The notes under the pieces are model-generated. The model ran no database searches, was not told the origin of the DNA, and saw only the letters and a program-made list of their open reading frames with translations. The translations under genes were made by a program, and so were the position numbers. Source: Candidatus Hydrogenedentota bacterium (GTDB lineage: Bacteria > Hydrogenedentota > Hydrogenedentia > Hydrogenedentales > SLHB01). Taken from it: a stretch of 16,320 nucleotides of DNA. How positions within the stretch are numbered: the stretch's first letter is position 1; the number at the start of each line of letters is the position of its first letter. The stretch spans positions 1 to 16,320 of the forward strand of contig JAKJDA010000018.1 of assembly GCA_022706165.1 (NCBI GenBank), in the 5' to 3' direction. This document shows, piece after piece, positions 1-7,180 of the stretch.

Positions 1-1119
1 CTCTACATCGACCACCGCCACGTCCCGATAGCGACCGGGAAGCTCCCGCACGAACTGCACCAGACGGCTGGTCGCCCGGCCAAAAAAATACGACCCATCC
101 GAAGCCTCGCAGTACAACGCCTTGGCTCGCGCCGTATCGCCCGCCGCCTCGTAATGACGCGCCAGCAGAAAGGCGTCCGGCGGCATGCGCGACGGACGCG
201 CCTCGATCGCACGCGCCTCCGGGGCCGTCAAAGGAGGCGAGAACTCGACGCCGGGTTCCGGCGGAAAATCACGCAGATTCCGTAACGGCACAAGATAGAC
301 GAGCTTGGCGTCGCTCGCGCGCGCAAACGCGACGATGCGCCCCGTTATCCACTCAAAATCGCGGTACACATCGGGAACATGCGCTGGGAAATCAAAATTG
401 GGAGGGATTGGAGGCGGCGCCGCCGGATTCGCGACATTGTCCCCGCGTTGCATGGCGGAGACCGCCCATCGCGCCGCGGACGAGGTGCACAATAGCCATC
501 CGTTCGGATCAAGCCAATTGCCAAAAGGCCTCAAAGCGCGCCGCGCCGAAAAATAAATATTGTTGGGGTAGAGGCCGCCCGCGCCCGCATCGAGAATCAT
601 GCAATCCGGCTTCAAGGCCATGGCATCGCGCACGGTTTCGAGACCGAAATAATAATTCCGGCCCGCTGATCCGAAATTGCATACCTCGAATTTCCCCAAC
701 GGCCATTGCGCCTTGAGGATGCGCAACAGCATGTGCGGAAACGCGGCATCGGGCGGATAAGGAGTTCCGTACACCGCCGAAGCGCCAAACGTGGCGACGC
801 GAAACACATCCGGGTCTCTGGGGGCTTTCAACTCCGGAGATCGGGGCGGCTCCACCGGAACGGGCAGTTCGTGCATCGCCAGGAAATAATAACCATCCTG
901 TTTGGCCCCTGGCGTCAATACATCCACCCAGGAGTTCTTCGGTTCCGGACGTGCGCGCCAATACAGACGCGCCACGCCTTCTAGCGCCAACAGCGCCACA
1001 AGCGTCGCCGCCACAGCCTGAAAGAAGACCACTCCCCACCGGTAAAATCGGCCCCGACGCCGGGGTGCAGCAGCCCTGTCAACCGGCGTGCCGCCCCTGC
1101 ATGCTTTGCTATCGGTCAC
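1..1119 (-). CDS. SGNH/GDSL-hydrolase-like membrane-anchored protein (C-terminus cut by window edge)
   Basis: The minus strand is open without a stop from 1119 to base 1 (373 codons), so the C-terminal end lies outside. I chose the GTG at 1119 because a purine-rich RBS (GGGAGGGGA, 1134-1126) sits six bases upstream; an ATG at 1158 is possible but has poor spacing. Residues about 28-46 form one hydrophobic helix (FFQAVAATLVALLAL core) after an Arg-rich stretch, predicting an N-in anchor with the rest outside the membrane. Residues 110-114 read TFGAS, like the block I nucleophile motif of SGNH hydrolases (Ser114); NFGSAGRNYYF follows as a block II-like Gly region. The expected block III GxND/GHNE Asn is not obvious (DAGAGGLYPNN). 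Near the end, a TPR-like helix pair (LARHYEAAGDTARAKALY) appears. The family is sure only at the fold level; substrate unknown, and the odd block III leaves activity uncertain. Confidence 0.75.
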   Translation of the reverse strand, partial: MTDSKACRGGTPVDRAAAPRRRGRFYRWGVVFFQAVAATLVALLALEGVARLYWRARPEPKNSWVDVLTPGAKQDGYYFLAMHELPVPVEPPRSPELKAPRDPDVFRVATFGASAVYGTPYPPDAAFPHMLLRILKAQWPLGKFEVCNFGSAGRNYYFGLETVRDAMALKPDCMILDAGAGGLYPNNIYFSARRALRPFGNWLDPNGWLLCTSSAARWAVSAMQRGDNVANPAAPPPIPPNFDFPAHVPDVYRDFEWITGRIVAFARASDAKLVYLVPLRNLRDFPPEPGVEFSPPLTAPEARAIEARPSRMPPDAFLLARHYEAAGDTARAKALYCEASDGSYFFGRATSRLVQFVRELPGRYRDVAVVDVE

Positions 1120-1519
1120 CAGCACTCCCCTCCCATATACGACGGTCCGTAGAACCATCCTTGAGAAACCATTCCGCCACCCCGGTAGTTTCCCTGTTGG
1201 CCCCAGCGATTTCAACGCGCCCGCCTGCATTTCGGAATGGAAACTGGAAAAGAATCGCTCCAATTGCTACCATAAGCGCCCGCTCTCGAGCGGCAGGCAG
1301 TCAAGGCAGGCCCAAACATAAGCCGAAGCGGGAAAACATGCGCGCATGGCGATCTGTCCGACCTCGCAGGCGCGCCGTATCGGCGGAAAGCGGCAGGGAA
1401 CTTCTTTTCCCCCGCAAAGATTAGAATTTCTACAGTTCACGGGCTCCGCAGGAAATAACATAACGATGACCGGCGTTCTCGCGGATTACGACGGAAACCT
1501 TACAAAATTGGAGTGAATC
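1120..1519. other. Divergent intergenic region, 400 bases, no gene seen
   Basis: This stretch separates the leftward SGNH-like gene from the rightward small lipoprotein gene and should hold both promoters. No convincing -35/-10 pair was found on either strand. The only structure noted is a short inverted repeat, CCGCTC-tc-GAGCGG, at 1280-1293, which could be an operator or chance. The open frames here have no family resemblance and no good ribosome binding site. Confidence 0.5.
1510..1513 (+). promoter_or_regulatory. Ribosome binding site of the small lipoprotein gene
   Basis: GGAG six bases before the ATG at 1520. It decides the start in favour of 1520 over the overlapping ATG at 1513, which opens a different frame. 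Confidence 0.6.
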
Positions 1520-1930
1520 ATGAAGCGTGCATGGAATATTTGCCTGACGATCCTGTTGGCGGCGCCTTTGGGGGCCTGTTCCCAGCCCGGAAAAAAAACC
1601 GAAATCCTGGCTCCGCCATCGTCGACAAGCGCTCCCGAAGCATCAAGCTCTTCCGCCGGCGCGGAACCGTCCACCCAAGGCGCCGATGCCTCGGTTGCGA
1701 GTCTGGTTGGAAAAACATGGCAATTGGATAAGTTCACGCTCAGCTTCACCTCCGAAAAGGACATGATCGTACGCGGAGGTCCTGTCGATAGCATCGCCCC
1801 GAACGGCTTGACGGCGTCGTATTCGGTGGACAAGGGCATCTTCAAGGCCGTCGCCTTGGGCAAGACCTATACCGGCACGTGGGATGGGACCAACCTGGTG
1901 GTTGACGGACAAGTCGGCATTCGTAAATAG
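1520..1930 (+). CDS. Small putative lipoprotein, lipocalin-like tail
   Basis: The predicted product is 136 residues. Residues 1-20 form a typical lipoprotein signal: MKR, a hydrophobic core, then the lipobox LGAC with Cys20 as the lipidated residue. A Ser/Pro/Ala-rich linker (about 21-58) follows, then a small beta-rich domain with the pattern VGKTWQLDKFTLSF ... GLTASYSVDKG ... YTGTWDGTNLVVDG. Such alternating strands with a TGTWDG turn recall short lipocalin-like domains that report residual function as unknown. There is no Asp at position +2 (Ser21), so by the enteric sorting rule it would go to the outer membrane, although that rule may not hold in this lineage. Start supported by GGAG at 1510. 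Neighbours do not reveal a role: the gap to lpxA is 267 bases, so it is probably transcribed alone. Confidence 0.8.
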   Translation: MKRAWNICLTILLAAPLGACSQPGKKTEILAPPSSTSAPEASSSSAGAEPSTQGADASVASLVGKTWQLDKFTLSFTSEKDMIVRGGPVDSIAPNGLTASYSVDKGIFKAVALGKTYTGTWDGTNLVVDGQVGIRK

Positions 1931-1991
1931 CGCACGATGCTTTCGCGGAGGGGGAGACGCAACGTGCTCTATAGGGGGGAGAACGCCGACG

Positions 1992-2020
1992 TTGACTTTT
2001 GAAGAGGCGGTGCATACCAT
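1992..2020 (+). promoter_or_regulatory. Candidate sigma70-type promoter upstream of lpxA
   Basis: TTGACT at 1992-1997 (5 of 6 to TTGACA), a 17-base spacer, then TACCAT at 2015-2020 (4 of 6 to TATAAT). It lies in the otherwise empty 267-base gap before lpxA and would give a leader of about 170 bases. The -10 is weak, so this is tentative. Confidence 0.3.
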
Positions 2021-2197
2021 GGGCGCGCTTGCCAGCCGTACGGGGTTTCATGTGCCTTTTCCCGTTCTGTCCATGGCATGCGTGTGCATAGGGAAAGACC
2101 CAACAACATAAGGCGAAAAGAGGCGGGTCGCCGCACAGCGGGGAAACATCACGGACATCCTCTATTCGCCTGATTCTGAGGAAATTGACGGCAACAT

Positions 2198-2989
2198 ATG
2201 AGCATCCATCCAACAGCGGTTATCGATCCCAAAGCGGAACTGGCCCCTGACGTGATTGTGGAACCGTTCACGATCATCGGGCCTCATGTGCATATCGATT
2301 CCGGGACCGTTGTCGGGCCCCATTGCGTTTTTACCGGCAGGACCGTTATCGGCAAAAACAACCAGTTCTTCAGCGGATCGCAGATCGGTATCTTGTCCCA
2401 AGACCTCAAACACAAAAAAGGCCTTATCGGACGCACCGTCATTGGCGATAACAACATGTTTCGCGAGCACGTCACCGTCAGCGCCAGCACCATGTCGAGT
2501 TTTGACGACGACCATCGCGTCACCTCCATCGGCGACAACTGCTTGTTCATGGCCTATTCCCACGTTGCGCACGATTGCCACGTCGGCAACGCAGTCATCA
2601 TGGCCAACTGCGCCGCCCTTTCCGGTCATGTCGACGTCGAAGACAAAGCCACCATCGGCGGTCTGAGCGGCGTCCACCAGGAATGCGTTATCGGCACGAT
2701 GGCCTTCGTCGGAGGCATGACCCGCGTCAACAAAGACGTTCCACCCTACATGATTGTCGAAGGCAACCCCGGGCGCTGCCACGGCCCGAATTCCGTCGGA
2801 CTGCGACGCAACGGACTCGACGCCGCTGCGCGCGCCCGCATCAAGACGATGTACAAGATCATGTTTCGCTCCGAACTCAACACCACCCAGGCGCTCCACG
2901 AGATCGAAACGGCCATCGAGGACAGCGAAGAGCGCAACCACTTCGTCGAATTCGTCCGCAAATCGCTGCGCGGCATTACGTTGCGTTAG
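2198..2989 (+). CDS. lpxA: Acyl-ACP--UDP-N-acetylglucosamine O-acyltransferase (LpxA)
   Basis: LpxA transfers a 3-hydroxyacyl chain from acyl-ACP to the 3-position of UDP-GlcNAc, the first step of lipid A synthesis in the cytoplasm. The 263-residue product matches the family length (E. coli 262). The first ~185 residues are hexapeptide repeats of a left-handed beta helix, and the last ~70 form a helical tail ending in FVEFVRKSLRGI. His125 in SHVAHDC is the catalytic base; His122, His144 and His160 (GVHQ) line up with the E. coli residues, as do the acceptor-site Lys in QDLK (Lys71) and Arg204 (GLRR). Gly173 occupies the E. coli chain-length ruler position, suggesting a long acyl chain (inference). 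Odd: the loop after REHVTV reads SASTM with a three-residue insertion, where most LpxA have HRGT. No lpxB, lpxC, lpxD or fabZ is beside it. The start ATG has only a distant purine stretch (GAGGAA) upstream. Confidence 0.93.
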   Translation: MSIHPTAVIDPKAELAPDVIVEPFTIIGPHVHIDSGTVVGPHCVFTGRTVIGKNNQFFSGSQIGILSQDLKHKKGLIGRTVIGDNNMFREHVTVSASTMSSFDDDHRVTSIGDNCLFMAYSHVAHDCHVGNAVIMANCAALSGHVDVEDKATIGGLSGVHQECVIGTMAFVGGMTRVNKDVPPYMIVEGNPGRCHGPNSVGLRRNGLDAAARARIKTMYKIMFRSELNTTQALHEIETAIEDSEERNHFVEFVRKSLRGITLR

Positions 2990-3094
2990 GCGTTTTGCGT
3001 TTTTCCGTAACCGCTCATGCCCGAATGGGGGGCGGCTTCCTCAATGCCGATAGCATTTTCACAAGCATGCATGCGCCGCGCGCGCCCAAGAGAC

Positions 3095-3100
3095 AAGGAG
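3095..3100 (+). promoter_or_regulatory. Ribosome binding site of the sugar isomerase gene
   Basis: AAGGAG, seven bases before the ATG at 3108; this fixes the start of the isomerase. Confidence 0.65.
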
Positions 3101-3107
3101 ACGCCTC

Positions 3108-3782
3108 ATGAAGCGCAGTGAAATCAATGCCCTTATCGAACACGCAAAGACTTTTTTTGCCGAGCATCGGTTTATGCTGCCTCCGTGGGCGTTCTGGGGA
3201 CCTTCCGACTGGAAGGGCAAGCGCGAGACCTGCGCCGAGATCGTCGAAAACATGCTGGGATGGGACATCACCGATTTTGGCAGCGGCGATTTTGGCGCTT
3301 GCGGTCTCCTGTTGTTCACCATCCGAAACGGCAATCCCGCGCGCGACAAGAAGCCCTACGCGGAGAAAATCATGATCGTCCGCGAAGAGCAAGAAACTCC
3401 CATGCACTTCCATTGGAGCAAAATGGAAGATATCATCAACCGAGGCGGCGGCAACCTCGTCATCGAGCTGAGCCAATCCACGCCGGACGAGCAGTTCTGC
3501 GACAGACCCTTCAGCGTGACCACCGATGGAATCGCCCACAGCGTGGAGCCCGGAGGCAAGGTCATCCTGACGCCCGGTGAAAGCATCTGCCTCACGCAGG
3601 GGCTGTATCACCGGTTCTACGGTGAAAAGGGGAAAGGCTTGGTGCTGGTCGGCGAGGTCAGCCAAGTCAACGACGATCGCACCGACAACCGCTTTTACGC
3701 GCCCATCGGACGTTTCCCCGTCGTCGAGGAAGATGTCGCCCCGAACCATTTGCTCGTCGGGGATTATCCCCGATTTCTATAA
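3108..3782 (+). CDS. D-lyxose ketol-isomerase family cupin sugar isomerase
   Basis: The 224-residue product has the full pattern of the D-lyxose isomerase family (COG3822-type cupins), which interconvert D-lyxose/D-xylulose and often D-mannose/D-fructose in the cytoplasm with a divalent metal. The metal site is visible as His100-x-His102-x4-Glu107 in TPMHFHWSKMED, with the fourth ligand His168 in QGLYHRFYG. The N-terminal helix (MKRSEINALIEHAKTFF) and the PPWAFW motif near residues 25-30 are also typical. Length agrees with the family (about 225-230). It has its own strong RBS and lies 118 bases behind lpxA and 83 before the dehydrogenase, all on one strand, so it may belong to a loosely spaced sugar-supply operon. 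The actual substrate cannot be read from sequence; mannose/fructose conversion feeding nucleotide-sugar pools is one inference. Confidence 0.85.
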   Translation: MKRSEINALIEHAKTFFAEHRFMLPPWAFWGPSDWKGKRETCAEIVENMLGWDITDFGSGDFGACGLLLFTIRNGNPARDKKPYAEKIMIVREEQETPMHFHWSKMEDIINRGGGNLVIELSQSTPDEQFCDRPFSVTTDGIAHSVEPGGKVILTPGESICLTQGLYHRFYGEKGKGLVLVGEVSQVNDDRTDNRFYAPIGRFPVVEEDVAPNHLLVGDYPRFL

Positions 3783-3807
3783 TCGGCATCCGCGCGGACC
3801 AAAGGGC

Positions 3808-3825
3808 CGTTCCAAGCGTTCCAAG
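3808..3825. repeat. Short perfect tandem repeat, 2 x 9 bases
   Basis: CGTTCCAAG occurs twice in tandem at 3808-3816 and 3817-3825 in the 83-base gap between the isomerase and the dehydrogenase genes. It may be slippage or a binding site; nothing else supports a function. Confidence 0.5.
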
Positions 3826-3865
3826 ACGTGCTTAACGGACGACGGCGTTCGCGAGAAAGCAGACG

Positions 3866-4879
3866 ATGAGACTCGGCATCGGCGTGATAGGCTACGGGTA
3901 TTGGGGGCCGAATCTAGCCCGGAACTTCGGCGCGCATCCGGATTGCCTCGTGCGAAGCATTTCGGATCGGAGGCCGGAGCGCCGGGAATTGGCCGGGCGC
4001 CATTTTCCGCACGCAGCCATCATTGCGGACGATAGCGCGTTGGCCGCAACAGACGTCGATGTCGTGGCAATTGCCACCCCGGCGTGTACGCATTATGAAC
4101 TTGCCAAGCGCGCCTTGCAGAACGGCAAGCACGTGTGGATCGAGAAGCCGATGACCTCGAACTCCGATCAGGCCAAGGAATTGGCGGAGCTCGCGGCGTC
4201 GCGTGGGTTGACGCTGATGGTCGACCATACGTTTTTGTTCACGGGCGCCGTGAGCAAAATGAAAGAAGTCGTCGATGCGGGCGAACTTGGCGGCCTCTAT
4301 TATTACGATTCCGTGCGCGTCAATCTCGGCTTGTTTCAGCACGACGTCAACGTCATCTGGGACCTCGCGCCGCACGACCTTTCCATCATGGATCACCTGC
4401 TGGGTCCGTCGGCGCAAGCAGTGTCGGCGCAGGGGCGGGGTCATTTCCACACCGGTCTGGAGGACGTCGCCTACGTCAGCGTGTTCTATCCGGATAACCT
4501 CATCGCGCATTTCCATGTGAATTGGCTGTCGCCCGTCAAAATACGCCGCACGATCATCGGCGGCTCGAAGCGCATGCTGGTCTGGGACGACCTGAGCCAG
4601 GAAGAGAAGATCAAAATATACGACAAAGGCATGCAAGTGACGACGATCGAAGGCATTTACAATGTCCTGGCCACGCCGCGCGTCGGCGACATGACGGCCC
4701 CGGTCGTTCCGTTCACCGAAGCGTTATCCGTTGAGGTGGATTATTTCGTGACGTGCGTTCGCGAGAAGAAAATGCCGTTCAACGACGCCCAGGCGGGTCT
4801 GCGCGTCGTATCGATGCTCGAGGCCACGGACAGGTCCCTGCGCGAAGGCGGACGAATCGTCGAACTGCGGCGGGACTGA
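3866..4879 (+). CDS. Gfo/Idh/MocA family NAD(P)-dependent oxidoreductase, probable nucleotide-sugar 3-dehydrogenase
   Basis: The 337-residue product has an N-terminal Rossmann fold with the dinucleotide loop GYGYWG (residues 9-14), the family signature EKP (93-95, catalytic Lys94) and the C-terminal alpha/beta substrate domain. WDLAPHD contains His170 at the usual catalytic His position. The stretch IRRTIIGGSKRM ... DDLSQEEKIKIYDKG is characteristic of the sub-group found in polysaccharide and lipid A loci next to WbpD-like acetyltransferases. Characterised relatives (WbpB/WlbA, GnnA) oxidise C3 of a UDP-sugar. The next gene, a WbpD-type acetyltransferase, follows after 12 bases, so the two are almost certainly co-transcribed and act in one pathway. 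The aminotransferase expected between the two reactions is absent here. Substrate assignment is inference. The RBS (GAGAAAG) is modest. Confidence 0.87.
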   Translation: MRLGIGVIGYGYWGPNLARNFGAHPDCLVRSISDRRPERRELAGRHFPHAAIIADDSALAATDVDVVAIATPACTHYELAKRALQNGKHVWIEKPMTSNSDQAKELAELAASRGLTLMVDHTFLFTGAVSKMKEVVDAGELGGLYYYDSVRVNLGLFQHDVNVIWDLAPHDLSIMDHLLGPSAQAVSAQGRGHFHTGLEDVAYVSVFYPDNLIAHFHVNWLSPVKIRRTIIGGSKRMLVWDDLSQEEKIKIYDKGMQVTTIEGIYNVLATPRVGDMTAPVVPFTEALSVEVDYFVTCVREKKMPFNDAQAGLRVVSMLEATDRSLREGGRIVELRRD

Positions 4880-4891
4880 GGCGGGGGAACG

Positions 4892-5368
4892 ATGGAAACA
4901 TACAATCGGATTGCGCCGGACGTTGTGTTGGGCAAGGACGTGAAACTCGCGTGTTTCATCAATGCGTATGGTTGCGTCATCGGCGATAACACGAAGGTGG
5001 GGGCTTTCGTGGAGATTCAGAAGGGAGTGCATATTGGAGCCCGATGCAAGATATCGAGCCACACCTTCATCTGCGAAGGCGTGACGATCGAGGACGAAGT
5101 CTTTATCGGCCATGGCGTTACCTTCATCAACGACAAATTTCCCCGCGCCACCAATCCCGATGGGGCCTTGCAGACGGAGGCCGATTGGGCCGTCGTGCCG
5201 GTGCGCGTGGGGCGCGGGGCGTCGATCGGTTCCGGCACGACAATCCTATGCGGCGTCACCATCGGCGAGCGCGCGATGGTCGGCGCGGGCAGCGTGATTA
5301 CGCGATCGATCGGCCCCGGACAACTGTGGACGGGCAATCCGGCCCGATTCATACGCGGATGCGGCTGA
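4892..5368 (+). CDS. WbpD/WlbB-type left-handed beta-helix N-acetyltransferase
   Basis: The 158-residue product is a hexapeptide-repeat acyltransferase. Residues 10-70 are repeated I/V-G-x-x-x-x turns. Residues 54-86, ISSHTFICEGVTIEDEVF then GHGVTFINDKFPRA, form the signature of the WbpD/WlbB/FdtC/QdtC acetyltransferases, which acetylate a 3-amino group of a nucleotide-linked sugar with acetyl-CoA; Asn80 and Asp81 lie in the conserved FIND segment. The C-terminal GNPARFIRG is the usual hexapeptide-family ending. Length is slightly short for the group (about 150-190). The gene starts 12 bases after the dehydrogenase with a GGCGGGGG ribosome binding stretch, indicating coupling. The acceptor is probably a UDP-2-acetamido-3-amino sugar or its uronic acid (inference from family and neighbour). 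Confidence 0.87.
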   Translation: METYNRIAPDVVLGKDVKLACFINAYGCVIGDNTKVGAFVEIQKGVHIGARCKISSHTFICEGVTIEDEVFIGHGVTFINDKFPRATNPDGALQTEADWAVVPVRVGRGASIGSGTTILCGVTIGERAMVGAGSVITRSIGPGQLWTGNPARFIRGCG

Positions 5369-5377
5369 CGAACGCTC

Positions 5378-6982
5378 CTACCGAGGCCGAGGCAGCGTCG
5401 GCGAAATGTCCTTGGGCGGCGGCTTGACGGGAAGCAAGTCGTCATAACGGCCAAAATTCATGCTCACGATGGCCCGCAGACGATCGCGAGTGAAAAGAGG
5501 CCCTTGGGTAATCACGCGCAGTTTCGCATGAAATGCGTTCAGCCCCGGGTCCTCGAAAACGTCCTGCCCCGTACGCAACGATTCCAAATACCCCGAAGGC
5601 AGTTCTCGGTAAAAATGTCCGTGCATGCCCCAACGATCCGGACGAATGCGCGCCAAAAGGGGATCGCAAATCGCGAACGGTTCCACAAGATGAATGCGCG
5701 GACCAGCAAAGAAACCTGCGAACCCCGCGCCCGCCGACGTGGCGACGACCGTCTCGCCGCCAGTGCGCAATGCGATTCCCTCCTGTGCCCATGGATGGTC
5801 CATCGGCAACGGCACGGTCCGGTTCACGCGGAGCAATCCGGTATATGGGTAATAATTCGCCCGCTCGTCCGTCACCATCTTATCGTCGCGCGTGTCGCCT
5901 CGGCCCAACCCATAGCGGGCATCGCTCAAAAGAGGGGGGAATTGTCCCGCGAACCCCAGTATCATCACGATTGCCGTGAGCGTGATCGCGGGGCTGCGCA
6001 TATGTACGATTGGAACTGCCAACAGCAGGCACATTCCCGCAAGCATGGGGATGCTCAAAAAACGGCCAGACATGAAATCGCCGCCGATCCATACGATGTA
6101 AAGCAGGTACGACAGCGTTCCCGCCAGAACGAGAAGAAGACGGGAGCGATGAGGGCTGAAACACGCCGCTATACCCCCCAGGGTGATGACAGTCAACGTT
6201 GCCGGGTCCATGCTCAAGGAATTGGCAAGATAGCAAATCCCCTGCAGGCGAAGAGTCTCTTGCGGCACTCCCGTGATGAGTTTCGCGTATGCCGTGTTGG
6301 GAAAGGGGAAACCGTAGTACGCAATCGAGAAAAGTTCCCACGCCACAAACGGCGCAAAGGCAAGACCCGCCAGCGCGATCCCTTTCCAGGATCGTTTCGC
6401 GACGAGCGCGGCGGCAATCGCGGGCAAATACAGAAGGAGCGTGTCCATACGATTGAGCGTGGCAAGCCCCGCAATGAAGAAAAGGGCGAAAAAGCGACGA
6501 TCGGATGTGCCGTTTCCCAAATAAACAATCAGGAACAGAACCAGCAACAGATGGGAGAGAGGATTCTCAAGGCCCGACGTCGAGAAATCCATGAAGGCCT
6601 TGGACGCCGTCAACGCCGCCGCTGTTAGCGCGACGGAATAGGGAGATTTCGCTGCACGGAAAAACAGAAGCGCCGCCACGCCGAGGGAAAGGGCGCACGA
6701 CAAGAACATCGCCGTGAAATGAATCTCGCGGGTGACGAAATACAACGCCGAGAGCAGAAAAAACCAGAGCGGATGCGTGAATACTTGGACGCGCTGATCG
6801 ACGTTCCACCGCAGGCCATGGCCATGCACGAAGTTGTCGACGACGCGAAACGTGATGTAGGCGTCGTCCGACAGCCACGCATTGCGCAGCAGGATCACCC
6901 CCCAAAAAAGCAACATGCACCCTGCGACAAATACGCATTGTCGTTCCGCGTCATCGGTGATCCGGAATAATCGCCATGGCAT
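5378..6982 (-). CDS. Polytopic membrane protein, GT-C-fold glycosyltransferase-like (AftB/ArnT-like topology)
   Basis: The 534-residue product has a cytoplasmic N-tail, a first helix (about 17-36), then the loop motif SDDAYITFR (Asp39-Asp40). This acidic pair in the first outer loop, with WNVDQRVQVFTHPLW just after, is the hallmark of GT-C transferases resembling mycobacterial AftB and related lipid-phosphosugar-dependent enzymes. About nine to eleven further hydrophobic helices follow up to residue ~350 (e.g. LLLVLFLIVYL, ITLTAIVMILGFAG). A soluble C-terminal domain, presumably outer, contains DPLLARIRPDRWG, GHFYRELPSGYLES and ITQGPLFTRDRL. It should transfer a sugar from a polyprenyl-phosphate donor at the outer face of the inner membrane. 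Donor and acceptor are unknown. It converges on the acetyltransferase gene with nine bases between stops. The upstream AAAGGAT lies 10-11 bases before the ATG. Confidence 0.8.
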   Translation of the reverse strand: MPWRLFRITDDAERQCVFVAGCMLLFWGVILLRNAWLSDDAYITFRVVDNFVHGHGLRWNVDQRVQVFTHPLWFFLLSALYFVTREIHFTAMFLSCALSLGVAALLFFRAAKSPYSVALTAAALTASKAFMDFSTSGLENPLSHLLLVLFLIVYLGNGTSDRRFFALFFIAGLATLNRMDTLLLYLPAIAAALVAKRSWKGIALAGLAFAPFVAWELFSIAYYGFPFPNTAYAKLITGVPQETLRLQGICYLANSLSMDPATLTVITLGGIAACFSPHRSRLLLVLAGTLSYLLYIVWIGGDFMSGRFLSIPMLAGMCLLLAVPIVHMRSPAITLTAIVMILGFAGQFPPLLSDARYGLGRGDTRDDKMVTDERANYYPYTGLLRVNRTVPLPMDHPWAQEGIALRTGGETVVATSAGAGFAGFFAGPRIHLVEPFAICDPLLARIRPDRWGMHGHFYRELPSGYLESLRTGQDVFEDPGLNAFHAKLRVITQGPLFTRDRLRAIVSMNFGRYDDLLPVKPPPKDISPTLPRPR

Positions 6983-7111
6983 GCGATCCCATATCCTTTC
7001 AGCCCGGTCGTGCGCGCCGCCCCTCGCCGCGCTGCGAGCGGCAGTATATCCGGCGCTGCCCGGAAATACACCTCTCCAAGGAACTGCGCTAAGCGGCTCA
7101 AGACGCGCGGT

Positions 7112-7140
7112 TTATTCTCGCCCTAGGCGTATGGTATGAT
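7112..7140 (+). promoter_or_regulatory. Candidate extended -10 promoter for ftsH
   Basis: TGGTATGAT at 7132-7140 is a perfect extended -10 (TGn plus TATGAT, 5 of 6 to consensus). The -35 region (TTATTC, 7112-7117, spacer 17) is poor, as is common for extended -10 promoters. Transcription would begin near 7147, giving a leader of about 150 bases to ftsH. Confidence 0.45.
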
Positions 7141-7163
7141 CCAGTAACAGCGTATGCCGCGAC

Positions 7164-7180
7164 TTCGCCGCTGCGGCGAA
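7164..7180 (+). promoter_or_regulatory. Small perfect hairpin in the ftsH leader
   Basis: TTCGCCG-CTG-CGGCGAA is a perfect 7-bp stem with a 3-base loop. It begins about 17 bases downstream of the predicted transcription start, so it could be an operator or a 5'-end mRNA hairpin. It is not followed by a T tract. Confidence 0.4.

Noticed and set aside
2162..2941. 259-residue open frame on the minus strand opposite lpxA
   Set aside because: Mirror of the LpxA frame, rich in Asp/Gly/Val from reverse-complemented repeats; lpxA itself is certain.
5504..6628. 374-residue plus-strand open frame inside the GT-C gene
   Set aside because: Arg/Gln-rich translation typical of a wrong frame; the minus-strand frame has a clear membrane topology.
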